Assembly (NCBI GenBank): GCA_035315065.1
Contig: DATFYM010000127.1
Location: forward strand, 1 to 28,092
Length of the DNA stretch: 28,092 bases
Reading direction: 5' to 3'
DNA from: DATFYM01 sp035315065
Lineage (GTDB): Bacteria; Acidobacteriota; Terriglobia; UBA7540
A model generated the notes under the pieces. It had not been told where the DNA came from and did no database searches. It saw only the letters and a list, made by a program, of their open reading frames with translations. Shown here one piece after another: positions 14,404 to 21,431 of the stretch. The first letter of the stretch is position 1. Every line of letters starts with the position of its first letter. A program made the translations under genes and the position numbers.

Positions 14404-14673
14404 ATGGCTCTTAGTAGCGACTTTAATCTGGCCGAGCCTCAACACGAGGCGGCGTTTTTCTACGGCCTCTTTCTGCGGGGCTACCCCCTCGAGCAGTTGC
14501 GTCAGGATATCGACGTCTCCCCTAAGGTCCTTGAGCGCTGGAAACGCGACTCCATGCACGACCCGTGGTATGGCGCCAGCATGGAGCGCATTCTCGCCTA
14601 CCGCAAGAACGTCCTCGCCATTTTTGATTCTCTCATTCATCGCGAACTCGAACGCCCCACGCGACTCCAATAA
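14404..14673 (+). CDS. Small uncharacterised protein
   Basis: An 89-residue protein, MALSSDFNLAEPQHEAAFFY..., with a helical, charged composition. The middle (GYPLEQLRQDIDVSPKVLERWKRD) reads like a helix-turn-helix of the 'choose a next step' type used by small DNA-binding proteins: LEQLRQDIDVSPKVLERW fits helix, turn, recognition helix. I have a vague sense that similar short proteins occur in Acidobacteriota, but cannot name a family. The ATG at 14404 is chosen over an upstream one at 14356 because the intervening peptide is low-quality. It stands alone on the plus strand inside the minus-strand menaquinone cluster. The stop codon abuts the repeat at 14674. Confidence 0.65.
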   Translation: MALSSDFNLAEPQHEAAFFYGLFLRGYPLEQLRQDIDVSPKVLERWKRDSMHDPWYGASMERILAYRKNVLAIFDSLIHRELERPTRLQ

Positions 14674-14766
14674 TTGAGTCATTGGCTCATTGCTTCATTG
14701 GGTCATTGAAAAAGAGACCGTAGCTTGTCCTCTTCTAATGATGCAACGACTCAATGGCTCAATGGA
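14674..14766. repeat. Inverted 8-base-period repeat, TCATTGG family
   Basis: The left arm has four 8-base units (TCATTGGC, TCATTGCT and variants). The right arm is the reverse complement (ACTCAATGGCTCAATGG) ending at about 14765. The right arm contains the stop codon of the UbiA gene. Confidence 0.82.
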
Positions 14767-15667
14767 CCAATACGTCGGCAGCCCAAGTCAAAAAGAAAAG
14801 TACGCTCACATACCCATTGATGGTGAAGAACGCAGCGTCGATCCGTGAGAGGTCGGAAGGCCTCACCAGCGCGTGCTCGTAGGCGAGGAGTAGGGCCACT
14901 GCCGCGAGACCGGCGAAGGCGATCCAGCCGAGGTGCTCCATTCGGGCCACCGCCACGAGCAAGGCGAGCATGAGCACGTGGAGCGCCGCCGAAGCAATCA
15001 GCGCCGTCTTCACTCCGTAGCGCCGAGGAACCGAGTGGAGGCCGAGATGGTGGTCAAACTCGACGTCCTGGCAGGCGTAGATGATGTCGAAGCCCGCCAC
15101 CCACAGCGTCACGGCCACACCCAGCAGCACGACGCCGGTGCTAAGGTCGCCGCGCAGCGCGATCCAGGCGGCGATAGGCGAAGAACCGAGGCACGCGCCC
15201 AGCACGATGTGAGAAAGCGACGTAAAGCGCTTGGTGTACGAGTATCCGAACAGCAGCGCCAGAGCCACCGGCGACAGCTTAAGCGCCAACGGATTCAATT
15301 CAAAGGCCGCTAACACCAGCAAGGCGCAGGCGAGAACCGTGAAACCCGCGGCAAAGCGGAGGCTCAGGTGGCCGGCCGGGAGCGCCCGCATTTTGGTACG
15401 AGGATTCAGCGCGTCGAACTCGAAGTCGGCGATGCGATTAAAGGTCATCGCCGCACTGCGCGCCGCGACCATGGCCGCGACAATCCATAGCACCTGACGC
15501 CACGCGGGCCAGCCACGCACGGCCAGCAGCGCGCCGGTAAGCGCGAAAGGCAGGGCAAAGATCGAGTGCTCGAACTTGATCATTTCGAGTGTGGTGCGAA
15601 TCTTGCCCACGAAGCCGGCCGCCGCGGGACGGGGTGGGATCGACGGGATTTCCAGATCGTCGCGCAT
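14759..15667 (-). CDS. ubiA: UbiA-family polyprenyltransferase (menaquinone/futalosine branch)
   Basis: A 302-residue membrane protein with about eight hydrophobic segments. The two metal/diphosphate motifs are present: NRIADFEFD (77-85) in the first loop and DVEFD (199-203) in the second. HSIFALPFAL and FGYSYTKRFTSLSHIVLG are typical of 4-hydroxybenzoate-type prenyltransferases. With mqnE and ubiX nearby, the probable job is prenylating the dihydroxynaphthoate or 1,4-dihydroxy-6-naphthoate precursor of menaquinone (MqnP-like); that is inference from context. Its last codons and the TGA stop are made from the 8-base repeat at 14674-14766. Confidence 0.9.
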   Translation of the reverse strand: MRDDLEIPSIPPRPAAAGFVGKIRTTLEMIKFEHSIFALPFALTGALLAVRGWPAWRQVLWIVAAMVAARSAAMTFNRIADFEFDALNPRTKMRALPAGHLSLRFAAGFTVLACALLVLAAFELNPLALKLSPVALALLFGYSYTKRFTSLSHIVLGACLGSSPIAAWIALRGDLSTGVVLLGVAVTLWVAGFDIIYACQDVEFDHHLGLHSVPRRYGVKTALIASAALHVLMLALLVAVARMEHLGWIAFAGLAAVALLLAYEHALVRPSDLSRIDAAFFTINGYVSVLFFLTWAADVLVH

Positions 15668-15702
15668 CGATGTAATCCAATGCAGTTTTCAGTTCTCAGA
15701 GA

Positions 15703-15775
15703 GGCTAGGGACTAGGGACTGGGGACTAGGGACTAGCAGAGTCGTGGTCCCTAGTCCCTAGCCCCTAGTCCCTCG
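15703..15775. repeat. Inverted heptamer repeat, GGGACTA family
   Basis: The left arm is four 7-base units (GGGACTA or GGGACTG) from about 15708 to 15735. The right arm is their reverse complement ending at about 15773. This matches in form the short tandem heptamers (STRR) known from cyanobacteria. It contains the TAG stop codon of the VKOR gene. Confidence 0.87.
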
Positions 15776-16220
15776 CGCTGATGATCAGCAGAACCATCAG
15801 CGCCAGATTGATAGCGTGCGCCGCGTAACAGAGCGGGCAGTTGACCCCCAGCTTCCGTCGTAGCGCGTAAACGAGATACGCTCCCAGCGCGACCGTCACG
15901 ATGCTGGCCAGTACCAGGAGCCCGCGGATTCGCAGCACGTGATAGCCGCCGATGTAAAACATGAGGCCCACCGGACCTCCCAGCGCTGCCCACCAGATGA
16001 GGGCCGCGTAGTAGATGATCCCCAACAGGGAATTGGGTACGCCGAAGACGCGCGCGTACGGCGTTTTCACCACCGTAACGCAGGACGATCGCTCCGACGC
16101 GCAGAGAATCTGCGGCACCCATCGCGCCCTCTTGATGCGCCCGTAGTACGCGAGGGTGAAGTAAGCGGCGTCGATTAAGCCGGCAAAGGCCAGCAATAGG
16201 ACCAACGTCTGAACTATCAC
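15765..16220 (-). CDS. VKOR-family (vitamin K epoxide reductase-like) membrane oxidoreductase
   Basis: A 151-residue protein with four to five membrane helices. The redox residues are all visible: loop cysteines Cys40 and Cys47, the conserved Ser in VPNSLLGI (about 64), and the active-site CPLC at 128-131. Bacterial VKOR re-oxidises a DsbA-like thioredoxin and passes electrons to quinone, replacing DsbB. Its position between two quinone-biosynthesis genes fits. No DsbA partner is fused or adjacent. The start is GTG at 16220. The last residues (SARD) and the TAG stop come from the heptamer repeat. Confidence 0.92.
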   Translation of the reverse strand: MIVQTLVLLLAFAGLIDAAYFTLAYYGRIKRARWVPQILCASERSSCVTVVKTPYARVFGVPNSLLGIIYYAALIWWAALGGPVGLMFYIGGYHVLRIRGLLVLASIVTVALGAYLVYALRRKLGVNCPLCYAAHAINLALMVLLIISARD

Positions 16221-16243
16221 GGATCGTCCGTTGTCGGCGGTCT

Positions 16244-16276
16244 TCCCTACTCCCTACTCGCAACTCCCGACTCCCC
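16244..16276. repeat. Heptamer run, GGGAGTA/GGGAGTC family, inside the ubiX end
   Basis: On the minus strand four 7-base units (GGGAGTC, GGGAGTT, GCGAGTA, GGGAGTA) form the end of the ubiX gene, including its TAG stop. A single arm only; no reverse-complement partner is seen nearby. Confidence 0.8.
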
Positions 16277-16906
16277 CATCCCTTCCCATCGGTACTGCTG
16301 CTCCTGCTCCAGTCCCAGGTGTACCAGCACGCGACAGCAGAACTGCGTCACGATGTCGTCGATCGACTGCGGTGCATGGTAAAACGCCGGGATGATGGGA
16401 AAAATCTCGGCGCCGGCGTCGTGCGCGCGCAGCATGTTCTCGAGGTGGACGCGATTAAAGGGCGTGTCGCGGACGGCGAGGATCAGCTTCCGCCGCTCCT
16501 TCAGGCACACGTCGGCGGCGCGCTCGATGAGCGTGGTGGAAATGCCGTTGGCGACCTGGGCCAGGCACCCGGTGGTGCAGGGGATCACGATCATGCCGAC
16601 GGTTGGATAGGAGCCGCTGGCGATGCTGGCGCCGACGTCGGAGTCCAGCGAATAAACGGTCTTGCGGGCCGGCCGTCCCGCGAGCAGGGCGGGGATGCGC
16701 GCGCTCTTCGACACGTCGAGGCGCAACTCCTCGCGCAGCACCTTGAGACCGCTGCCGGAAATCACCAGGTGGACCCTGCCGACGCGCGAATCGGACTCCA
16801 GCAATTCGAGCGTGCGGCGCGCGAAGATCGCCCCACTGGCGCCGGTGACGCCCAAGATTACGGTTTTTTGCGGTTCGTTCTGCGGCACGAAAGCTGATGG
16901 TAGCAT
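16247..16906 (-). CDS. ubiX: UbiX-family flavin prenyltransferase
   Basis: A 219-residue protein. VILGVTGASGAIFARRTLELL is the FMN-binding N-terminus; SGSYPTVGMIVIPCTTGCLAQVANGIS and ERRKLILAVRDTPFNRVHLENML are the two best conserved UbiX blocks. It attaches dimethylallyl phosphate to FMN, making the prenylated FMN used by UbiD-type decarboxylases; no UbiD is in the window. In the futalosine pathway a UbiX/UbiD pair is thought to act next to the prenyltransferase, which fits this cluster. The frame is open to 16972, but that part runs into a repeat, so I use the ATG at 16906. The C-terminal GESGVASRE is repeat-encoded. Confidence 0.92.
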   Translation of the reverse strand: MLPSAFVPQNEPQKTVILGVTGASGAIFARRTLELLESDSRVGRVHLVISGSGLKVLREELRLDVSKSARIPALLAGRPARKTVYSLDSDVGASIASGSYPTVGMIVIPCTTGCLAQVANGISTTLIERAADVCLKERRKLILAVRDTPFNRVHLENMLRAHDAGAEIFPIIPAFYHAPQSIDDIVTQFCCRVLVHLGLEQEQQYRWEGMGESGVASRE

Positions 16907-16963
16907 ATACTGGTTTCTTGGGTCAGCATCGAGAGAGTGTAGGGTTGTGCGAAACAAAGACGG

Positions 16964-17089
16964 GAAATCCACAGATTACGCAGATTACACAGAAGCAAAG
17001 AGAAGGAGCAAAGAGAAGGCCCGGAAACGATCTGGAATACCGCCGTTTCCCGGCTTCTAATCTGTGCAATCTGCGAAATCTGTGGATTC
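16964..17089. repeat. Inverted 9-base-period repeat, CAGATT family, copy 3
   Basis: The left arm has AATCCACAG, ATTACGCAG, ATTACACAG; the right arm mirrors it (AATCTGTGC, AATCTGCGA, AATCTGTGG). It fills the space between the divergent ubiX and larB genes. The GTGTCATTTGG ends seen in copies 1 and 2 are absent. Confidence 0.87.
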
Positions 17090-17170
17090 TTCTGACTCTC
17101 GTGTTGAGCACCCGGTGTTTAGGAGTGGGCGGAACTTGCTGCACCGCTGAGCGCCCTTCGACCCTGCAAA

Positions 17171-17932
17171 ATGGAGGCTCATCCGTTGACAGAGGAAAGC
17201 ATCACCAAAATGTTGCGCCAGGTTCGAAGCGGAAAGCTCGGTGTCGATCTAGCTTTGGAGCGCTTGCGCAACCTGCCTTATGAAGACCTGGGGTACGCCA
17301 AGATCGACCATCACCGCTCGCTGCGACAGGGGTTGCCGGAGGTGATCTTTGCGCGGGGCAAGAGCCCGGAGCAGGTGGAAGGCATAGCGCGCGGGATGTT
17401 AGGAAAACGCTACAACATCCTGATCACGCGCGGCGATGCGGCGCTCTACGAACGCATCCGCAAGCTCGACGCACGCGCCGAGTTCCACGCCCGGTCCGGC
17501 GCCATCGCCATCCGCAGCGATAAGAAGATTCGCGGCAAAGGGCTGGTGTTGGTGGTGTCGGCGGGAACGTCGGACATCCCGGTGGCCGAGGAAGCGCTGG
17601 TTACGGCTGAGACCATGGGAAACCGCGTGAAGCCGCTCTACGACGTAGGGGTGGCGGGCATCCACCGGCTTCTGGGCGAGAGCCGCCACCTGCGCGACGC
17701 CCGGGTGATCATTGTCGTGGCCGGCATGGAGGGAGCGCTGGCCAGCGTGGTGGGCGGACTGGTCGCCGTGCCCGTGATTGCCGTACCCACCAGCGTCGGC
17801 TACGGCGCTAGTTTCAGCGGTCTCGCGGCCCTGCTCGGTATGCTGAACAGTTGCGCGCCCAACGTTGCGGTGGTCAACATCGATAACGGCTTCGGGGCCG
17901 GATACCTGGCGAGTTCGATCAACCGTCTCTGA
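17171..17932 (+). CDS. larB: LarB, nickel-pincer cofactor biosynthesis carboxylase/hydrolase
   Basis: A 253-residue protein with a helical N-terminal part (ITKMLRQVRSGKLGVDLALERL), then LPYEDLGYAKIDHHRSLRQGLPEVIFARGKSPEQV, and a PurE/AIR-carboxylase-like C-terminal half (VSAGTSDIPVAEEA, YDVGVAGIHRLL, VAGMEGALASVVGGL, PVIAVPTSVGYG, NIDNGFGAGY). LarB carboxylates and hydrolyses nicotinic acid adenine dinucleotide, the first step to the nickel pincer nucleotide. LarC and LarE are not in the window, so the pathway is not complete here. No strong ribosome binding site precedes the ATG. Confidence 0.95.
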   Translation: MEAHPLTEESITKMLRQVRSGKLGVDLALERLRNLPYEDLGYAKIDHHRSLRQGLPEVIFARGKSPEQVEGIARGMLGKRYNILITRGDAALYERIRKLDARAEFHARSGAIAIRSDKKIRGKGLVLVVSAGTSDIPVAEEALVTAETMGNRVKPLYDVGVAGIHRLLGESRHLRDARVIIVVAGMEGALASVVGGLVAVPVIAVPTSVGYGASFSGLAALLGMLNSCAPNVAVVNIDNGFGAGYLASSINRL

Positions 17933-17970
17933 GCGCCAACAGGCGCGAGATTCAGTGGAGGGCAGACAAT

Positions 17971-18174
17971 ATGAAAGCCTTGGTGGCTTCTCTTGGTCAG
18001 CGGTACGTCGTAAACAAGGCGGGAAAAAAGACGGCTGTGATCTTGCCTTTCGCCAAGTACCAGCGTTTGTTGGAAGACTTGCATGATCTCGCCGTCGTCG
18101 CGGAGCGCCGCACCGAGCAGCCGATCTCCCTGGACGAGATGCGACGTCGTCTGAGGGCACATGGGCTCCTATAG
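17971..18174 (+). CDS. Antitoxin, Phd/RelB-like, of a RelE module
   Basis: A 67-residue protein. KKTAVILPFAKYQRLLEDLHDLAVVAERR is like the middle of Phd/YefM-type antitoxins (the VILP-x-x-xYxxLLEDLHDL pattern), and PISLDEMRRRLRAHGLL is the toxin-binding tail. A GGAGGG site lies about seven bases upstream of the ATG. The RelE-like frame begins inside its last codons (overlap 14 bases). The intact antitoxin beside a broken toxin is the second such case in the window. Confidence 0.85.
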   Translation: MKALVASLGQRYVVNKAGKKTAVILPFAKYQRLLEDLHDLAVVAERRTEQPISLDEMRRRLRAHGLL

Positions 18175-18409
18175 AATTGAGTTCAAGCCGGGGGTGGAGA
18201 AGGACCTTCAGAAGCTTCCCACGAGAGTGGTGGTCCGCGTGGTCAAACGGATTGAAAGCTTAGCCGCTTCTCCACTGCCGCCCTCCCAGCAAGCGGGGTT
18301 CGGGATTCGGGGCTCGGGATTCGCGGAGGAAGATTGGGTTCGGGGATCTGTTCTGCGAACCCCGAATCCCGAATCCCGAACCCCGCTTGCATGGTCGTCG
18401 CATTTGTGA
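18161..18409 (+). pseudogene. RelE/ParE-type toxin, second half replaced by a repeat
   Basis: The first 43 codons (MGSYRIEFKPGVEKDLQKLP to LAASPLPPS) match the opening of RelE-family mRNA interferases: a beta strand, then two helices, the second being VVVRVVKRIESLA. The catalytic C-terminal strands (normally YRIRVGDYRVVY and onward) are missing. From 18289 the frame is encoded by the heptamer inverted repeat, giving QAGFGIRGSGFAEED and NPESRTP, and ends at 18409. The resulting 82-residue peptide would not be a working toxin. Confidence 0.85.
18289..18390. repeat. Inverted heptamer repeat, GGTTCGG/GATTCGG family, copy 1, in a toxin gene
   Basis: The left arm begins GCAAGCGGGGTTCGGG at 18289; the right arm ends at 18390 with the exact reverse complement. 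Between them are further 7-base units and a loop of about 40 bases. It occupies the place of the RelE C-terminal half. Confidence 0.88.
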
Positions 18410-18424
18410 AATGCAGCGCTTAGC

Positions 18425-19906
18425 ATGAGTAATAAAGGGAAAGCAGTCTTGATTTCCACCTATGAACTTGGTCGCCAGCCCTTTGGGCTCGCGTCGCCGG
18501 CGGCTTGGCTGCGGCGGGCAGGCGCAAAGGTTACCTGCCTGGACCTCTCGCGTCAAGCCTTGTCGGCCTTGCCTCCGGAGCCGATCGCCGAGGCGGACTT
18601 CATCGCGTTCTATGTGCCGATGCACACGGCCACGCGGCTCGCGGTGGAGGCGCTGCCCACGATCCGTGGTCTCAACCGGCGCGCGCTTCTGTGCTTTTAT
18701 GGCTTGTACGCGCCCGTGAACGAGGCGTATTTGCGCAAACTGGGCGCGGACACGATTCTCGGGGGCGAATTCGAAGAGGGCCTGGTGAGCGCCTTCGAGC
18801 GGGTGCGCCGCGCTCAGCAGGCTGTCGGTGCCGCGCGGGGGACCGACGCAGTCCCGGCCCGTCAGTCTCAGCCCGAGCCGTTGATCTCTCTGGCGCGCCA
18901 GAATTTCGTGCTTCCCGACCGCCGGGATATGCCTCCGCTCTCCTGCTACGCGCACCTGAACCACCCCAGCGGCAAGCCGCGAGCGGTGGGATATACGGAA
19001 GCGAGCCGGGGCTGCAAGCACCTCTGCCGGCATTGCCCCATCGTTCCCGTTTACAACGGGCGCTTCCGGATTGTTCCCCAGGAAGTGGTGCTGGCCGACA
19101 TTCGTCAACAAGTGGCCGCCGGGGCCGAACATATCACGTTGGGGGACCCCGATTTTTTCAACGGCATCCGCCACGCCGTCGAGATAGTTGGCGCGCTGCA
19201 CGCGGAACACCCCATGCTCACGTACGACGTCACCATCAAAATCGAACACCTGCTCGAGCACGCCCAGCACCTCCGGACACTGCGCGACACGGGCTGCCTG
19301 TTCGTGACCAGCGCGGTCGAGTCGTTGGACGACGCGGTTCTGTTGCGGCTGGCTAAAGGTCACACGTACGCCGATTTCACGAGCGTGGTTGAGCTGTGCC
19401 GCGACGCCGGCCTCGCTCTGGCTCCCACCTTCGTCATCTTCACGCCGTGGATCACCCTCGAAGGCTATTGCATGTTTCTGGAGCGAATCGCGGCGCTGGA
19501 TCTTATCGAACAAGTGGCGCCGATCCAGCTCGCCATTCGTCTGCTCATTCCGGCCGGATCGAGGCTGTTGGACCTGGCCGAAGTGCGTGAAATGGTGGCG
19601 CCGTTCGACGAAGCTGGCCTCGTCTACCCTTGGACTCATCCCGACCCTCGCGTTGACGTACTTTGCGAGCAGGCGCAGGCGATCGTCGAGCGCGGGCAAA
19701 GAAAGGAGTGGTCGAGGCGGACGATATTCACTCGCATTTGGAAATTGGCCCACAACGCCGTAGGGCTGGCAGGGCGCGCGATTCCACAGGAAGCGGTGGG
19801 CGCGGCGCGCGCCACGGTGCCATATCTCACCGAGCCGTGGTACTGCTGAGCCGAGCCGACGCGGGGCCAGTTGGCCCCAACTCGCATGGTGGAAGCGCCA
19901 GTGTGA
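18425..19906 (+). CDS. CUAEP-tail radical SAM selenoprotein (B12-binding-like/radical SAM)
   Basis: Residues about 5-125 look like a cobalamin-binding-type Rossmann domain (VLISTYELGRQPFGLASPAAWL, FYGLYAPVNEAYL, ILGGEFEEGL). SRGCKHLCRHCP carries the CxxxCxxC radical SAM cluster (Cys197, 201, 204); ITLGDPDFFNG and VTSAVESLDD are later radical SAM blocks. The usual reading stops at TGA 19847-19849, after WYC. Read through as selenocysteine it gives C-U-A-E-P, the tail that names the CUAEP/CCAEP-tail radical SAM family, then 15 more residues to TGA 19904. A GGGGCC/AGTT/GGCCCC hairpin follows at 19863-19878. The Sec form is 493 residues with Sec475. The reaction is unknown. A partner ATP-grasp gene follows. 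Confidence 0.85.
19850..19880 (+). promoter_or_regulatory. Probable bacterial SECIS hairpin
   Basis: Starting 14 bases after the TGA, GGGGCC (19863-19868), loop AGTT (19869-19872) and GGCCCC (19873-19878) form a perfect six-pair GC stem. The loop begins 20 bases after the TGA and has G in its second position. Both agree with the known rules for bacterial SECIS elements read by SelB: apical loop roughly 16-37 bases from the UGA and a G among the first loop bases. Confidence 0.7.
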
Positions 19907-19916
19907 GAAACTGATT

Positions 19917-20030
19917 TGGCCTGGGAGCGCGGGCGAAGAAACGGGATTCGGGGTTCGGGATTCGCAGAAGAAGACAAACCCGAATCGCCTTCTTCTCAGC
20001 GAACCCCGAATCCCGAACCCCGTCTTCGTC
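19917..20030. repeat. Composite repeat: CCTGGGAGC fragment joined to GGTTCGG/GATTCGG inverted repeat
   Basis: GGCCTGGGAGCGCGGGC at 19919-19935 is the left arm of the element seen perfect at 10781, but it breaks off. From about 19941 the GATTCGG-type arm begins, mirrored at 19989-20023. No right CCTGGGAGC arm follows, so one repeat seems to have replaced part of another. Confidence 0.85.
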
Positions 20031-20053
20031 CGTGTTCACAGGTGACAATACGC

Positions 20054-21409
20054 ATGGATGATTCTCAGCCAACGCCAAGAGCCCCTGACCCCGACGGAGG
20101 AGGTTCGCGACAACGGCGAGTACTGATTCTTTGCACTACGACGGGTTACCAGACGCGCGCTTTCGTCGCCGCCGCCCAAAAGCTCGGGCTCGCGGTGGCC
20201 TTCGGCTCTGACCGCTGCCGCAGCCTGGAAGACCCCTGGCAGGACGGAGCCTTGGCGCTTCGGTTCCATGACCCGGATGCCGCGGCGAGCCAGATCGTCG
20301 ACGCCGCGCGTGCTAATCCTGTGGACGCTATCATCGCGCTGGGCGACGCGCCGGTGCGGACGGCGGCGCGAGCCTGCCGCGCCTTGGGCCTGCTGTCGCA
20401 TCCTCCCGAAGCGGCCGACATCTGCCGCGACAAGTATCTTTCGCGCGCGTGTCTTCGCGAGGCGGGCCTCAACGTGCCGGCCTTCGTTCGATTCCCGCTG
20501 GCGGCGGATCCCGGCGCGATTCTGGAGCAAGGCCTCGCGGTGGGATTTCCGTGCGTTCTCAAGCCCACCGCCCTCTCCGCCAGTCGCGGCGTGATCCGCG
20601 CCGACAACCCTGCCGAGTTCCTCGCTGCCTTCGAGCGCATACGGGCGTTGTTGCTCTCGCCGGAAGTCCAAGTGATGCGAGACGCGGCCAACCACTTCAT
20701 TCAAGCCGAGGCGTACGTCGAGGGCAGGGAAGTGGCGGTGGAAGGACTGGTCGACCGAGGACGGCTCCAGGTGCTGGCGATTTTCGACAAACCCGACCCG
20801 CTCGAGGGGCCGTTCTTCGAGGAAACAATTTACGTTACGCCGTCGCGCCTGGAGTTGGAAGCGCAGGCCGCCATCATCAAGGCGCTCAGCAGGGCAGTGA
20901 CCGCGCTGGGTCTCTATCACGGACCGCTGCACGCCGAGTTGCGCCTCAACGCGCGGGGCGCGTGGATGATGGAGGTCGCCGCACGCTCGATCGGGGGACT
21001 GTGCTCGCGCGCGCTGCGGTTTGATTCGCCCCGGCTGGGCCCCGATCTGGGCCCCCGTGTGGAGAGAGTCGCATCGCTGGAAGAGGTGCTGATCCACCTC
21101 GCGCTCGGCGCCGACGTGCGCGATGTGCGCCGCGAGCGGGCGGCAGCGGGCGTGATGATGATCCCCATTCCCGGGCCCGGCATTTACGAGGATGTCGAGG
21201 GCATGGAAGAGGCAGTGGGAAGACCGGGTGTGGAAGACATCATCATGACTGCCCGCCCCGCCCAGAGGCTAGTTACCTTGCCTGAAGGGTCCAGCTACCT
21301 CGGCTTCATCTTTGCCCGAGGCGAATCGCCACAGTTGGTCGAGGAATCGTTGCGCGGCGCCCATCAGAAACTGCACTTTGTGATGGCGACAGCGCTGCCG
21401 GTGGTTTGA
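20054..21409 (+). CDS. ATP-grasp ligase paired with the radical SAM selenoprotein
   Basis: A 451-residue ATP-grasp enzyme. VLILCTTTGYQTRAFVAAAQKLG is the N-terminal nucleotide-like fold; DKYLSRACLREAGLNVPAFVRF, FPCVLKPTALSASRGVIRADN and FIQAEAYVEGREVAVEGLVDRG are the ATP-binding domain; LHAELRLNARGAWMMEVAARSIGG carries the metal-binding glutamates and the ExxxRxxGG-type loop. It should join a carboxylate to an amine or similar nucleophile using ATP. It starts 147 bases after the selenoprotein, same strand, with only repeat DNA between; the open frame upstream of 20054 is repeat-encoded. A joint pathway is likely but not proven. Confidence 0.88.
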   Translation: MDDSQPTPRAPDPDGGGSRQRRVLILCTTTGYQTRAFVAAAQKLGLAVAFGSDRCRSLEDPWQDGALALRFHDPDAAASQIVDAARANPVDAIIALGDAPVRTAARACRALGLLSHPPEAADICRDKYLSRACLREAGLNVPAFVRFPLAADPGAILEQGLAVGFPCVLKPTALSASRGVIRADNPAEFLAAFERIRALLLSPEVQVMRDAANHFIQAEAYVEGREVAVEGLVDRGRLQVLAIFDKPDPLEGPFFEETIYVTPSRLELEAQAAIIKALSRAVTALGLYHGPLHAELRLNARGAWMMEVAARSIGGLCSRALRFDSPRLGPDLGPRVERVASLEEVLIHLALGADVRDVRRERAAAGVMMIPIPGPGIYEDVEGMEEAVGRPGVEDIIMTARPAQRLVTLPEGSSYLGFIFARGESPQLVEESLRGAHQKLHFVMATALPVV

Positions 21410-21431
21410 TCTATAATAGCTGGGCCAAAGG

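Noticed and set aside
18260..19753. 497-residue minus-strand frame opposite the radical SAM gene
   Set aside because: Arg/Gln/His-rich shadow of a high-GC gene; the plus strand has clear family motifs throughout.
19847..19849. TGA as the ordinary stop of the radical SAM gene
   Set aside because: The C-TGA-AEP context, the family's CUAEP/CCAEP tail and the following hairpin argue for selenocysteine. Kept as the alternative if the genome lacks Sec machinery.
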